DNA of 10,907 bases from NCBI GenBank assembly GCA_003643935.1, contig QMLJ01000013.1, positions 1 through 10,907 on the forward strand. Direction: 5' to 3'. The position numbers and the translations under genes were made by a program. Below the pieces are notes generated by a model. The model saw nothing but the letters and a program-made list of their open reading frames with translations. It was not told where the DNA came from and searched no databases. The DNA comes from Deltaproteobacteria bacterium. GTDB lineage: Bacteria > Desulfobacterota > Desulfomonilia > UBA1062. Each line of letters begins with the position of its first letter. The first letter of the stretch is position 1. Positions 1 through 9,222 of the stretch are shown here, one piece after another.

Positions 1-165
1 AAAGAGCTGGAAATATTATCAGGCCAACTCTCAGAAAAACTTTCTACCAAGGTTGTTTGTACATGGGGCAGAAGAAAGGGTAGGATCATAATAGACATAG
101 CTTCAAGGGACCAACTGAACACGGTTGTCCAGTATATTATGAGTGCGGGGAAAAGTCCAATCTAG
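1..165 (+). CDS. parB: ParB/Spo0J chromosome-partitioning protein, C-terminal fragment
   Basis: The first 54 codons of the window read openly in frame 1 to a TAG stop. They contain the pattern of the ParB C-terminal dimerisation domain: a leucine-rich helix with LSEKLSTKV, a basic GRRKGRI strand, an alternating I-I-D-I strand and a final helix. The start and the CTP-binding and helix-turn-helix domains lie upstream, outside the window. In the family, ParB binds parS sites near the origin, spreads as a CTP-dependent clamp and works with ParA to segregate replicated origins. A chromosomal ParB directly before dnaN fits an origin-proximal position. I recognise this from a short segment, so the family call is good but not certain. 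Confidence 0.8.
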   Translation, partial: KELEILSGQLSEKLSTKVVCTWGRRKGRIIIDIASRDQLNTVVQYIMSAGKSPI

Positions 166-185
166 CTGCTTGACTTGATTTATAT

Positions 186-203
186 ACATGTTACAGACAT
201 GTT
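186..203. repeat. Short tandem direct repeat ACATGTT, 11-bp period
   Basis: The heptamer ACATGTT occurs at 186-192 and again at 197-203, offset by 11 bp, about one helical turn. The core ACATGT is itself palindromic, so the pair can also be read as an inverted repeat. A related TTACATG occurs at 227-233. The arrangement could be a protein binding site upstream of dnaN, but it is short and could be chance in AT-rich DNA. Confidence 0.3.
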
Positions 204-296
204 GACATCAAAGATGTGTAGGTACGTTACATGATAATGTTTATTGAAAAGATTTGTATATTATAAAAGAATGAAAGAACGTATAGTTAGATAAGA

Positions 297-324
297 TTTG
301 AACATATGAAGGTATATTTATAAT
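297..324 (+). promoter_or_regulatory. Candidate sigma70-type promoter for dnaN-gyrB-gyrA
   Basis: A perfect -10 hexamer TATAAT lies at 319-324. The best upstream -35 match is TTTGAA at 297-302 (16-bp spacer), or TTGAAC at 298-303 (15-bp spacer). The predicted start near 331 would leave a leader of about 25 nt containing AAGGAG. The -35 match is only moderate, and AT-rich DNA yields TATAAT by chance, so this is a candidate. A TTGACA also occurs at 202-207, but without a -10 at proper spacing. Confidence 0.4.
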
Positions 325-354
325 TAACAGAATATATATAAGGAGTAATATAAA

Positions 355-1482
355 ATGCATATAAAGGTAAAAAAGGAACAGTTACAGAAAGGCCTACAAA
401 AGGTACAAGGTTTTACTGATAGTGAGAGAAGCTCAACCATGCCCATACTGAGCCATATCTTGATGGAGACTGAAGGAGATGGCCTAAATATAAAAGCAAC
501 CGATCTCCATACATCCATACAGGTAAAAATGGCATGTGATATAGAAGAACCAGGGGCATGTACTGTCCATTCAAAAGGCCTTCTAGATATTACCAGAGAG
601 CTGCCGAATGGCGATATAAGTATGAATATCCATGAAGATGGAAGGATACATATAACGCTGAACAGGTACAGGTTTAAATTGAACATAATGGATCCAGAGG
701 AGTATCCATTGATTGATTTTTCAAAGATAGATGAAGGTATAGTGATATCTCCTGATATTATTAAATTTATGATTGACAACACTTTCTTCTCCATCTCGCA
801 AGGAAACACGGGGGAACTTAAGTATACTCTGGAAGGAGCACATCTGGTAACAGCCAAAGATGGAGATACTTCATACCTAGAGATGGCAACGACGGATGCA
901 AAGAGGCTGGCGTTTGTAAGGAGACCAATAGATAGGACCATAGACACATCAAGTAGTATAATTATACCAAGGAAGGGCCTCCAGGAAATAAGACGCTTGA
1001 TAGAAACATCTGATTCAGACGCATCTATGCGTTTTACCGAAGGCTCTCTTTATTTTGTATCTGATGATACGATTGCAACTGTCAGGCTGATGAGTGGTAG
1101 TTTTCCAGAATATGCCGGGGTCATCAAACCCGATGCATATCCTATAAAGATAAGTGTTGATTCTGGTGAACTTTTGAGTGCCCTGAAGGTATGTTCAGCC
1201 CTTCTCTCAGAGATGTCCAACAGTGTTAGATTCGTTTTCTCGGGCACAACGACCACGTTATATGCAAAAGATCCAGAAAAGGGTGATGTGGAGGTAACAG
1301 TAGATTCAAGTCAATCTGGACCTGAAGTAGATATTACCTTTAATCCCAAATACTTTATAGATTGCCTTTCGATGATTAGCGGAGAGGCAGTAATATTATT
1401 GAAAAATTCAGAAGGTCCGTGCCTTATAATGCCTGGAAATGACCCAGACAGAAGGTGGTTAATCATGCCAATGAGATACTAA
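355..1482 (+). CDS. dnaN: DNA polymerase III subunit beta (sliding clamp)
   Basis: The 375-aa product has the usual beta-clamp length of three similar domains. It dimerises into a ring around DNA that tethers DNA polymerase III and docks repair and mismatch proteins. Recognisable segments are the N-terminal STMPILSHILMET (around residues 27-39), the DPEEYPL segment near 113-119, the SGSFPEYAGVI segment in the second half and the C-terminal MPMRY, which matches the conserved MPMR(L) tail that forms part of the partner-binding pocket. The ATG at 355 is preceded by AAGGAG at 340-345 with 9-nt spacing. The gene follows an AT-rich gap after parB and lies 18 bp before gyrB. recF, which commonly follows dnaN, is absent here. 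Nothing is missing from the reading frame. Confidence 0.98.
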   Translation: MHIKVKKEQLQKGLQKVQGFTDSERSSTMPILSHILMETEGDGLNIKATDLHTSIQVKMACDIEEPGACTVHSKGLLDITRELPNGDISMNIHEDGRIHITLNRYRFKLNIMDPEEYPLIDFSKIDEGIVISPDIIKFMIDNTFFSISQGNTGELKYTLEGAHLVTAKDGDTSYLEMATTDAKRLAFVRRPIDRTIDTSSSIIIPRKGLQEIRRLIETSDSDASMRFTEGSLYFVSDDTIATVRLMSGSFPEYAGVIKPDAYPIKISVDSGELLSALKVCSALLSEMSNSVRFVFSGTTTTLYAKDPEKGDVEVTVDSSQSGPEVDITFNPKYFIDCLSMISGEAVILLKNSEGPCLIMPGNDPDRRWLIMPMRY

Positions 1483-3867
<2,385 letters not shown>

Positions 3868-3889
3868 TTTTATTGAGACGAGGTGATGC

Positions 3890-6322
3890 ATGAAGACAGA
3901 AAATAATGTAGTGGCCATTGATTCAGAGATGCGCCGGTCCTACTTGGACTATGCCATGAGCGTTATAATAGGAAGGGCACTACCCGACGTTAGGGATGGC
4001 ATGAAACCGGTTCACCGGAGGGTTCTCTTCGCAATGTACGATGCAGGGAATACCCATAATAAGCCCTATAAAAAATCCGCAAGGATAGTAGGTGACGTTA
4101 TTGGTAAGTACCATCCCCATGGCGATGCCGCGGTATACGATACCATAGTGAGAATGGCACAGGGCTTTTCCCTGAGGTATCCACTAGTCGATGGGCAGGG
4201 GAATTTTGGCTCGGTGGACGGAGATCCTCCAGCTGCAATGAGATACACAGAAGTTAGGATGGCCAAGATAACAGAAGAGGTGCTTTCGGATATTGACAGG
4301 GAGACCGTTGATTTTGTCCCAAACTATGATGAGTCCCTTCAAGAGCCCACCGTGCTGCCTACAAGGGTTCCGCTTCTAGTTGTGAATGGCTCATCAGGCA
4401 TTGCTGTGGGAATGGCGACTAACATACCTCCCCATAATTTGGGAGAAATTATTGATGCAACTATACAGTTGATAGATAACCCAGTGCTTACATTAAGGGA
4501 TATTATGAACACTGTCCCAGGTCCAGATTTTCCAACTGGCGGCATTGCCTTTGCTGGAGATGAGCTTATTAAGGCCTACGAAACAGGCAAAGGAAGCATT
4601 GTACTAAGGGGAAAGCTTGCCTTAGAGGAAGAGAAGTCCAAGAGAGCGCTTGTTATAACAGAGATTCCATATGCTGTTAATAAGGCCGCCCTTATAGAGC
4701 GCATAGCTTCCCTGGTTCATGATAAAAGAATAGAGGGTATATCTGATATAAGAGACGAGTCTGACAAGGAGGGCATGAGGGTTGTTATAGAGCTCAAGCG
4801 TGATGCCAACGAAGATATCATAAAGAACAAGCTATATACATTAACGAATCTTCAGACGTCATTTTATATTAACATGCTAGCCATACACAACGGAAGGCCC
4901 AAGAGGATGGGGCTGTTAGAGCTACTCTTTGCATTTATAAGTTTCAGGGAAGAGGTTGTTACAAGGAGATCTCTGTTTGACCTCAGAAAGGCAAGGGAAC
5001 GGTCTCATATTCTGGAGGGTCTTCTCAGAGCACTGGAGCATATTGACGAGGTTATAGCCATTATAAAGGCCTCTGGCAGTCCTTCCGAGGCAAAGGACGC
5101 CCTGATAAAAAGGTTTGACTTTTCCGATGTCCAAGCACAGGCCATACTTGACATGAAACTGCAGAGGCTCACGGCCTTGGAGAGGGGAAGGATTGAAAAG
5201 GAATATTCAGAACTAGAGCAGGAGATAGAGAGGTTAAAGAAGATTCTTTCTGACAAGAATGAGCTGAAAAAGGTGATAAAAAAGGAACTCCAAGCCATTA
5301 AGGCGTCTTATAGCGATCCAAGGAGAACTGACCTTGTACAGGGAGCTGTAAGGGACCTTGATGAAAGGGATCTAATTCCAAACGATAAGATGGTGGTGAC
5401 AATCACGAGAAGAGGTTATGTAAAGAGGACAGAGCTTACGGGTTACCGCACACAGAAGAGGGGAGGTGTGGGATTGAAAGGCGGGCTTACATTGGCCGAT
5501 GACTTTATAGAGCACATCTTTGTTGCTCTAAACCATTCCTCTATACTCTACTTCACGAACACCGGCAGGGTGTACCAGACAAAGGTTTATGAGATCCCTG
5601 AGAAAGAAAGGAGAAACAAGGGTGTACCTGTTGCAAACATACGGCCCATGCAGAAGGGAGAGCGTATATGCGCGGTACTAGTAGTACCCGAGATTCTGGA
5701 GGAAGACGCATATGTACTTATGGCAACGAGGCAGGGACTTATAAAGAAAGTTAACCTGAGGGCCTTTAGGAAGGTCTTAAGATCAGGGATTATTGCCTGC
5801 ACCCTTGACAAAGGAGACGAGGTGATTGCCGCGAGGATAGTGAGGGGAGATGCACACATTATCGTGGCTACAAGGCATGGAAAGGCAGCTGTTTTCAGCC
5901 ATAAGACGGTCAGGGAGATGGGGAGGCAAGCCAGGGGAGTAAAGGCCATACGGCTTGAAGGTGACGACCATGTAGTTGCAATGGATGTCATGGTTTCCAT
6001 GGATGATTACGTTATAAATCTAACCGAAAACGGGTATGGCAAGAGGACACCAGCAAGGCTTTACCCTGTTCATAACAGGGGTGGGAAGGGTGTTTATACC
6101 GTTAGAATAACTGACAAGACCGGCTACCTGATAGGTATCAGGGTAGTAAAAGAGGGGGATGAGATAATAATAATCTCCAACACAGGCAAGATCATACGCC
6201 TAGAGACGTCGCAAGCCAGGATTACTGGTAGGTCTGCACAGGGAGTACGCATGATAAAGCTTGGTAGCGATGAAAAAATAATAGATTTCACCAGGTATAT
6301 CGGGGAAGATGTGGCGGGATAA
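3890..6322 (+). CDS. gyrA: DNA gyrase subunit A
   Basis: The 810-aa product is the DNA cleavage and wrapping subunit of gyrase. The N-terminal [20 protein letters not shown] (18-37) and KPVHRRVL lead into the winged-helix domain. The catalytic tyrosine is Y119 in AMRYTE. The quinolone-determining segment reads [11 protein letters not shown]80 occupies the E. coli S83 position and D84 the D87 position. A long charged coiled-coil stretch runs from about 425 to 472. The C-terminal beta-pinwheel starts near 500 and carries a GyrA box, QKRGGVG, at 522-528, which deviates from the usual QRRGGKG at its sixth residue. The pinwheel box argues for GyrA rather than ParC. There is no acidic C-terminal tail. 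The start ATG follows GAGGTGA closely, with an in-frame TGA just upstream at 3884-3886. It lies 22 bp after gyrB. Confidence 0.98.
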   Translation: MKTENNVVAIDSEMRRSYLDYAMSVIIGRALPDVRDGMKPVHRRVLFAMYDAGNTHNKPYKKSARIVGDVIGKYHPHGDAAVYDTIVRMAQGFSLRYPLVDGQGNFGSVDGDPPAAMRYTEVRMAKITEEVLSDIDRETVDFVPNYDESLQEPTVLPTRVPLLVVNGSSGIAVGMATNIPPHNLGEIIDATIQLIDNPVLTLRDIMNTVPGPDFPTGGIAFAGDELIKAYETGKGSIVLRGKLALEEEKSKRALVITEIPYAVNKAALIERIASLVHDKRIEGISDIRDESDKEGMRVVIELKRDANEDIIKNKLYTLTNLQTSFYINMLAIHNGRPKRMGLLELLFAFISFREEVVTRRSLFDLRKARERSHILEGLLRALEHIDEVIAIIKASGSPSEAKDALIKRFDFSDVQAQAILDMKLQRLTALERGRIEKEYSELEQEIERLKKILSDKNELKKVIKKELQAIKASYSDPRRTDLVQGAVRDLDERDLIPNDKMVVTITRRGYVKRTELTGYRTQKRGGVGLKGGLTLADDFIEHIFVALNHSSILYFTNTGRVYQTKVYEIPEKERRNKGVPVANIRPMQKGERICAVLVVPEILEEDAYVLMATRQGLIKKVNLRAFRKVLRSGIIACTLDKGDEVIAARIVRGDAHIIVATRHGKAAVFSHKTVREMGRQARGVKAIRLEGDDHVVAMDVMVSMDDYVINLTENGYGKRTPARLYPVHNRGGKGVYTVRITDKTGYLIGIRVVKEGDEIIIISNTGKIIRLETSQARITGRSAQGVRMIKLGSDEKIIDFTRYIGEDVAG

Positions 6323-6337
6323 GGGTTATTAGCCTGT

Positions 6338-7012
6338 ATGAAGAAGCACCTATTAGTGCTTTTTTTGCTTACACCCTTGTGCATGGGTATAACCTATAGC
6401 TCCGGTACAGGAGAACGGGAGAGAAACCTGGTTAAGCCTGAGGCCGAGCAGGTGCTGGTGGTTCCCTGCGTGGCAAAGGACAGTCAAGGCAACAGGGTTC
6501 GCTATTTCATGGGGATCATCAGGATAAGCGCACCCGCAGATAAGGTCTGGGATGCCATGAGAGGCCGGTTTTTCAAGGGTTTCTCAGAGCCTGGCATTAT
6601 GTATAGTAATCCAATAGATGCTAGAGCTGTCAAAGGAACAGCCATTGTAGACGGCAGGTTCGACATGCCACTGTTTGATCCAGGGTATACCATTTTTGTG
6701 AGGGCTTACCGTGACACATGGAGGATAGAGTGGAGACTGCTTACAAAGTACGAGGTGAATACGTACCGGGAAAAGGGAATTTACGTAAAGCCTTCTAGCT
6801 CAAGCCTTAAAGGCTTTGAGGGTTATGAGTACCTAAAAACCTCTACTGATGGCAAAGGCACCCTGTATTACAGAGCAATCGCTGTTAAGAGCAAGGTGCC
6901 TGTTCCTGTCTTTGTTAAAAGAGAAATCACTGAAAGTCTTGTCAAAGCTTACATGGAGGGACTAAAACAGGAGGTAGAAGCACGTCAAGGGCCTGAGTAT
7001 GACGCAAAATAA
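6338..7012 (+). CDS. Exported START/SRPBCC-like domain protein, function unknown
   Basis: This 224-aa protein begins with a signal-peptide-like segment: MKKH followed by a hydrophobic stretch to about residue 18, then a polar SSGTGERER region. The cysteine at 15 is not in a convincing lipobox. The rest resembles the helix-grip START/SRPBCC fold: ISAPADKVWDAM (64-74) as the typical first strand and helix, alternating strands around FDMPLFDPGYTIFV and TWRIEWRLL, GTLYYRAIAVKSK, then PVPVFVKREITESLVKAYMEGLKQEVEA (from about 188) as the long C-terminal helix. Such proteins bind lipids or other hydrophobic ligands; here it would act in the envelope. The ligand cannot be read from sequence. ATG lies 15 bp after the gyrA stop, in the same frame, with a rather distant AAGGG at 6321-6325. 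A terminator-like hairpin overlaps codons 2-9. The fold assignment is by pattern only. Confidence 0.65.
   Translation: MKKHLLVLFLLTPLCMGITYSSGTGERERNLVKPEAEQVLVVPCVAKDSQGNRVRYFMGIIRISAPADKVWDAMRGRFFKGFSEPGIMYSNPIDARAVKGTAIVDGRFDMPLFDPGYTIFVRAYRDTWRIEWRLLTKYEVNTYREKGIYVKPSSSSLKGFEGYEYLKTSTDGKGTLYYRAIAVKSKVPVPVFVKREITESLVKAYMEGLKQEVEARQGPEYDAK
6341..6366 (+). terminator. Terminator-like hairpin within the 5' end of the exported-protein gene
   Basis: AAGAAGCAC at 6341-6349 can pair with GTGCTTTTT (6356-6364) around a 6-nt loop CTATTA, giving nine pairs including one G-U, and seven T residues run from 6360 to 6366. This has the shape of an intrinsic terminator placed 19 bp after the gyrA stop, but the stem has only four G-C pairs and lies inside translated codons 2-9. 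It may end part of the gyrase operon transcript, or be a by-product of Lys and Leu/Phe signal-peptide codons. Confidence 0.35.
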
Positions 7013-7083
7013 AGATGTACGGGTATAACGCCTATCCTCCATCAAGGGGACCCGACCAATATAACTATTTACATAGCATAAAA

Positions 7084-7088
7084 AAGGA
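7084..7088 (+). promoter_or_regulatory. Ribosome binding site that decides the trmO start
   Basis: AAGGA lies 7 nt before the ATG at 7096. The other in-frame ATG at 7015, which would add 27 residues, has no purine-rich site in front of it. The conserved TrmO domain also begins right at 7096, so this site favours the shorter protein. Confidence 0.65.
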
Positions 7089-7095
7089 AGCATGC

Positions 7096-7515
7096 ATGAT
7101 AATATGTTATAGGCCTATAGGGGTGTTGCATTGCGACATAGGGTCCAGGAAAGATATCCCCGCTTTTTTCAGCACCTCCGATGTAGCGGGCTGGATTGAT
7201 TTCTATAATGGCTACGAAGATGTTATCAGGGGGCTTGATGGGGTGGATAGGATCATTGTCTTGTTTTATTTCCATCTATCCAAGTCTTACTCTTTGCTGC
7301 AGAAAAGGAGGAGAACCGGTGAACTCAAGGGTGTGTTTAGCCTTCGTTCACCTGACAGGCCTAATGCCATTGGGCTTTCTGTATTGAAGCTTAAAGGGCT
7401 GACCGGATCTAGGATTTTTGTAGAGGGACTAGACATGGTAGATGGCTCACCGATCCTTGACATCTGGCCCATTAGGTCTGATCCTGGAAAGGTCAGTCAT
7501 TTGGAAAGTGGTTGA
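7096..7515 (+). CDS. trmO: TrmO/TsaA (YaeB, UPF0066) family tRNA methyltransferase, minimal form
   Basis: The 139-aa protein opens with the family's PIGVLH strand, followed by a glycine/aspartate loop LDGVDRIIVLFYFH (about 47-60). It carries the two signature motifs RSPDRPNAIGLS (84-95) and LDMVDGSPILDI (112-123), matching the canonical RSP-RPNPIGLS and DG-P-LDIKPY. In E. coli, TrmO uses SAM to N6-methylate t6A37 of tRNA-Thr. That enzyme is longer (about 235 aa); this one is only the core domain, as in many archaeal and anaerobe members, so substrate identity is inferred. The Pro of the -NPIG- motif is Ala here. An 83-bp gap separates it from the preceding stop; it contains a weak hairpin but no clear promoter. 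Read-through from the upstream gene is the simplest expression route. Confidence 0.85.
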   Translation: MIICYRPIGVLHCDIGSRKDIPAFFSTSDVAGWIDFYNGYEDVIRGLDGVDRIIVLFYFHLSKSYSLLQKRRRTGELKGVFSLRSPDRPNAIGLSVLKLKGLTGSRIFVEGLDMVDGSPILDIWPIRSDPGKVSHLESG

Positions 7516-7530
7516 AAAAACAGGGCGAGT

Positions 7531-7559
7531 ATGTTTTTAAGGCCATGATTACGTATAAT
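7531..7559 (+). promoter_or_regulatory. Weak candidate promoter before the phosphate transporter
   Basis: A perfect TATAAT -10 is present at 7554-7559, but the positions 17 bp upstream (7531-7536, ATGTTT) match the -35 consensus poorly. If used, transcription would begin near 7566, only about 14 nt before the ATG. The call rests on one hexamer. Confidence 0.2.
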
Positions 7560-7569
7560 TGACAATAAT

Positions 7570-7573
7570 AGGA
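7570..7573 (+). promoter_or_regulatory. Ribosome binding site for the Na/Pi cotransporter
   Basis: AGGA lies 6 nt upstream of the ATG at 7580. The alternative upstream TTG codon at 7559 has no such site and would add seven residues not typical of the family, whose members begin close to the GGLGLFLFG segment. Confidence 0.55.
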
Positions 7574-7579
7574 CGAGAC

Positions 7580-9220
7580 ATGGAGATACTTTTCGGAGCA
7601 CTTGGAGGGCTAGGATTATTCCTTTTTGGCATGAAGATCATGTCAGATGGGTTGCAGAAGCTTTCCGGTCCCAAGCTTAGGCGTATACTAGAAACCTTTA
7701 CAACCAACAGGGTGGTCGCTGTTATCACCGGAACGGTCATAACCTCAATTATACAGAGTTCTAGCGCCACCACGGTCATGACCGTCGGGCTTGTTGATGC
7801 CGGGCTCATGACACTCAAACAGGCAATTGGAGTGGTGCTTGGAGCAAACATAGGTACGACTGTAACTGCTCAGATCATTGCGTTTCATTTAAGTGATTAT
7901 GCACTGCCCGCAATAGGCATAGGCATGCTTTTAAAATTGGTTGGGAAGACAGAGAAGATCCGGTACTGGGGAGACCTACTTCTAGGCTTTGGTCTTGTCT
8001 TTTACGGACTTCTTGTGATGAAGCAGGGCATGGAACCTTTAAGGCATATGCCGTGGGTTTCCCGCATCTTTGTCAATTTTTCACATACACCGATACTTGG
8101 AGTCTTTGTGGGTACAGCTATCACCATGCTGTTTCAAAGCAGTTCGGTTACAGTGGGTCTTGTTATGGCCCTTGCAAGTAGCGGCTTGATTAACCTCGCC
8201 GGTGCCTGTTCCCTTGTTTTGGGAGATAATATAGGGACTACCATAACGGCGGAGATTGCTGCTATTGGCACTAACGTTACGGCAAAGAGGACTGCCAGGG
8301 CGCACACTATGTTCAACGTGGTTGGTGTGTCCATAATCCTAACGATCTTTCCTTACTTTGTCAGATTTGTAGATTTCGTCACGCCGGGTGATCCAAACCA
8401 GGTGATTGGAGGGACATTCCCTTACATGGCCAGGCATATAGCTAATTTCCACACGCTTTTTAATGTTACCAACAACCTCATATTCCTTCCCCTGATCAAT
8501 GTCCTGGTCAAGATAGTAACATTCCTTGTCCCAGGAGAAACACAGGAGAGGAAATTCAGGTTGCAATCGCTTGAGCCAAACATACTCGGGACGGTATCGG
8601 TTGCCTTGGAAGAGGCCAAGAAAGAGGTCAATTACATGGCAGAAGAGGTCTACACCATGCTTGACATGGTTGGAAAGCCTTTGATTGAGAACCAGAATGC
8701 CGAGCATGCACTAGAGAAGGTGATGGGAAAAGAAGACCTAGTAGACGATCTTCAGAAGGAGATAAATACCTTTTTAACAGAGCTTTCACGGAGCTCCGTT
8801 ACGGACAAGGAATCAAAAGAGATATTTTCATATATCTATGTCGTGAGCAATCTCGAGAGGATAGGAGACCACTGCGAGAGTCTGGGTAAGCTGTGTAAAA
8901 AGAAGAAGGACTACGGGCTTGTCTTTTCTACAAAAGGAACGTCCGAAATAAGCAAGATCTATATGCATACGAGAGATTACCTTGATATAATAGTTAAAGC
9001 GCTTAAACATACACCTGAAGACCTTATGGAAAGGGTGAAGCCATACGAGGTCAGGCTGAACCAGATGCGTATAGATATGCGTATACACCATATGGAACGC
9101 CTAAAGACGGCAACATGTAATGCAGATGCAGGCCTTATTTTTGTGGACATGCTTACGAGTTTTGAGAAGATTGGAGACCATGCATTCAATATTGCAGAGT
9201 CTCTCTCAGGGGTGAAATAG
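7580..9220 (+). CDS. Na+/phosphate cotransporter (NptA/YjbB type, SLC34-like) with C-terminal PhoU-like domain
   Basis: The 546-aa protein starts with the family N-terminus GGLGLFLFGMKIMSDGLQ. It has the internally repeated transporter core: QSSSATT at 59-65 with GANIGTT at 88-94, then QSSSVT at 186-191 with GDNIGTT at 215-221. These paired motifs form the substrate and sodium site in the Na/Pi family. Hydrophobic segments continue to about residue 318. The cytoplasmic remainder (about 338-546) is a PhoU-like helical domain with EDLVDDLQKEI (385-395), NLERIGDH (424-431) and FEKIGDHAFN (528-537), the metal-binding PhoU signatures. It probably moves inorganic phosphate across the inner membrane driven by sodium, with the PhoU part tuning activity; E. 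coli YjbB works as an exporter, so direction is open. The next gene follows after 2 bp. Confidence 0.93.
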   Translation: MEILFGALGGLGLFLFGMKIMSDGLQKLSGPKLRRILETFTTNRVVAVITGTVITSIIQSSSATTVMTVGLVDAGLMTLKQAIGVVLGANIGTTVTAQIIAFHLSDYALPAIGIGMLLKLVGKTEKIRYWGDLLLGFGLVFYGLLVMKQGMEPLRHMPWVSRIFVNFSHTPILGVFVGTAITMLFQSSSVTVGLVMALASSGLINLAGACSLVLGDNIGTTITAEIAAIGTNVTAKRTARAHTMFNVVGVSIILTIFPYFVRFVDFVTPGDPNQVIGGTFPYMARHIANFHTLFNVTNNLIFLPLINVLVKIVTFLVPGETQERKFRLQSLEPNILGTVSVALEEAKKEVNYMAEEVYTMLDMVGKPLIENQNAEHALEKVMGKEDLVDDLQKEINTFLTELSRSSVTDKESKEIFSYIYVVSNLERIGDHCESLGKLCKKKKDYGLVFSTKGTSEISKIYMHTRDYLDIIVKALKHTPEDLMERVKPYEVRLNQMRIDMRIHHMERLKTATCNADAGLIFVDMLTSFEKIGDHAFNIAESLSGVK

Positions 9221-9222
9221 GA

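Larger units (their letters stand above)
166..354. other. AT-rich intergenic region between parB and dnaN
   Basis: This 189-bp gap contains 46 G or C bases by direct count (about 24% G+C), far lower than the flanking genes. It holds a candidate dnaN promoter, a short direct repeat and the dnaN ribosome binding site. I looked for DnaA boxes (TTATNCACA on either strand) and for parS-like CACGTG palindromes and found none, so an origin is not supported although the A+T content is compatible with a melted or regulatory region. I saw no RNA gene or small ORF with a credible ribosome binding site. Confidence 0.6.

Noticed and set aside
166..354. Possible replication origin
   Set aside because: The A+T content and neighbours are suggestive, but I found no DnaA boxes or iterons of useful length, so I do not call oriC.
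324..947. Long minus-strand open frame (207 codons) opposite dnaN and its promoter
   Set aside because: It mirrors the dnaN coding strand, has no family motifs, and its product is a serine/isoleucine/phenylalanine-rich string typical of an antisense shadow.
5587..6000. Minus-strand open frame of 137 codons opposite gyrA
   Set aside because: It lies wholly inside the well-supported gyrA C-terminal domain and shows no recognisable domain.
7015..7095. N-terminal extension of TrmO from an ATG at 7015
   Set aside because: There is no ribosome binding site before it, the extra residues match nothing in the family, and 7096 has a good AAGGA.
7108..7119. Perfect 12-bp palindrome TATAGGCCTATA
   Set aside because: Two or three such palindromes are expected by chance in about 11 kb and this one lies within trmO codons 5-8.
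7516..7538. AAAAAC/GTTTTT inverted repeat after trmO as a terminator
   Set aside because: The six-pair stem is almost all A-T with an 11-nt loop and would be too weak to terminate transcription.
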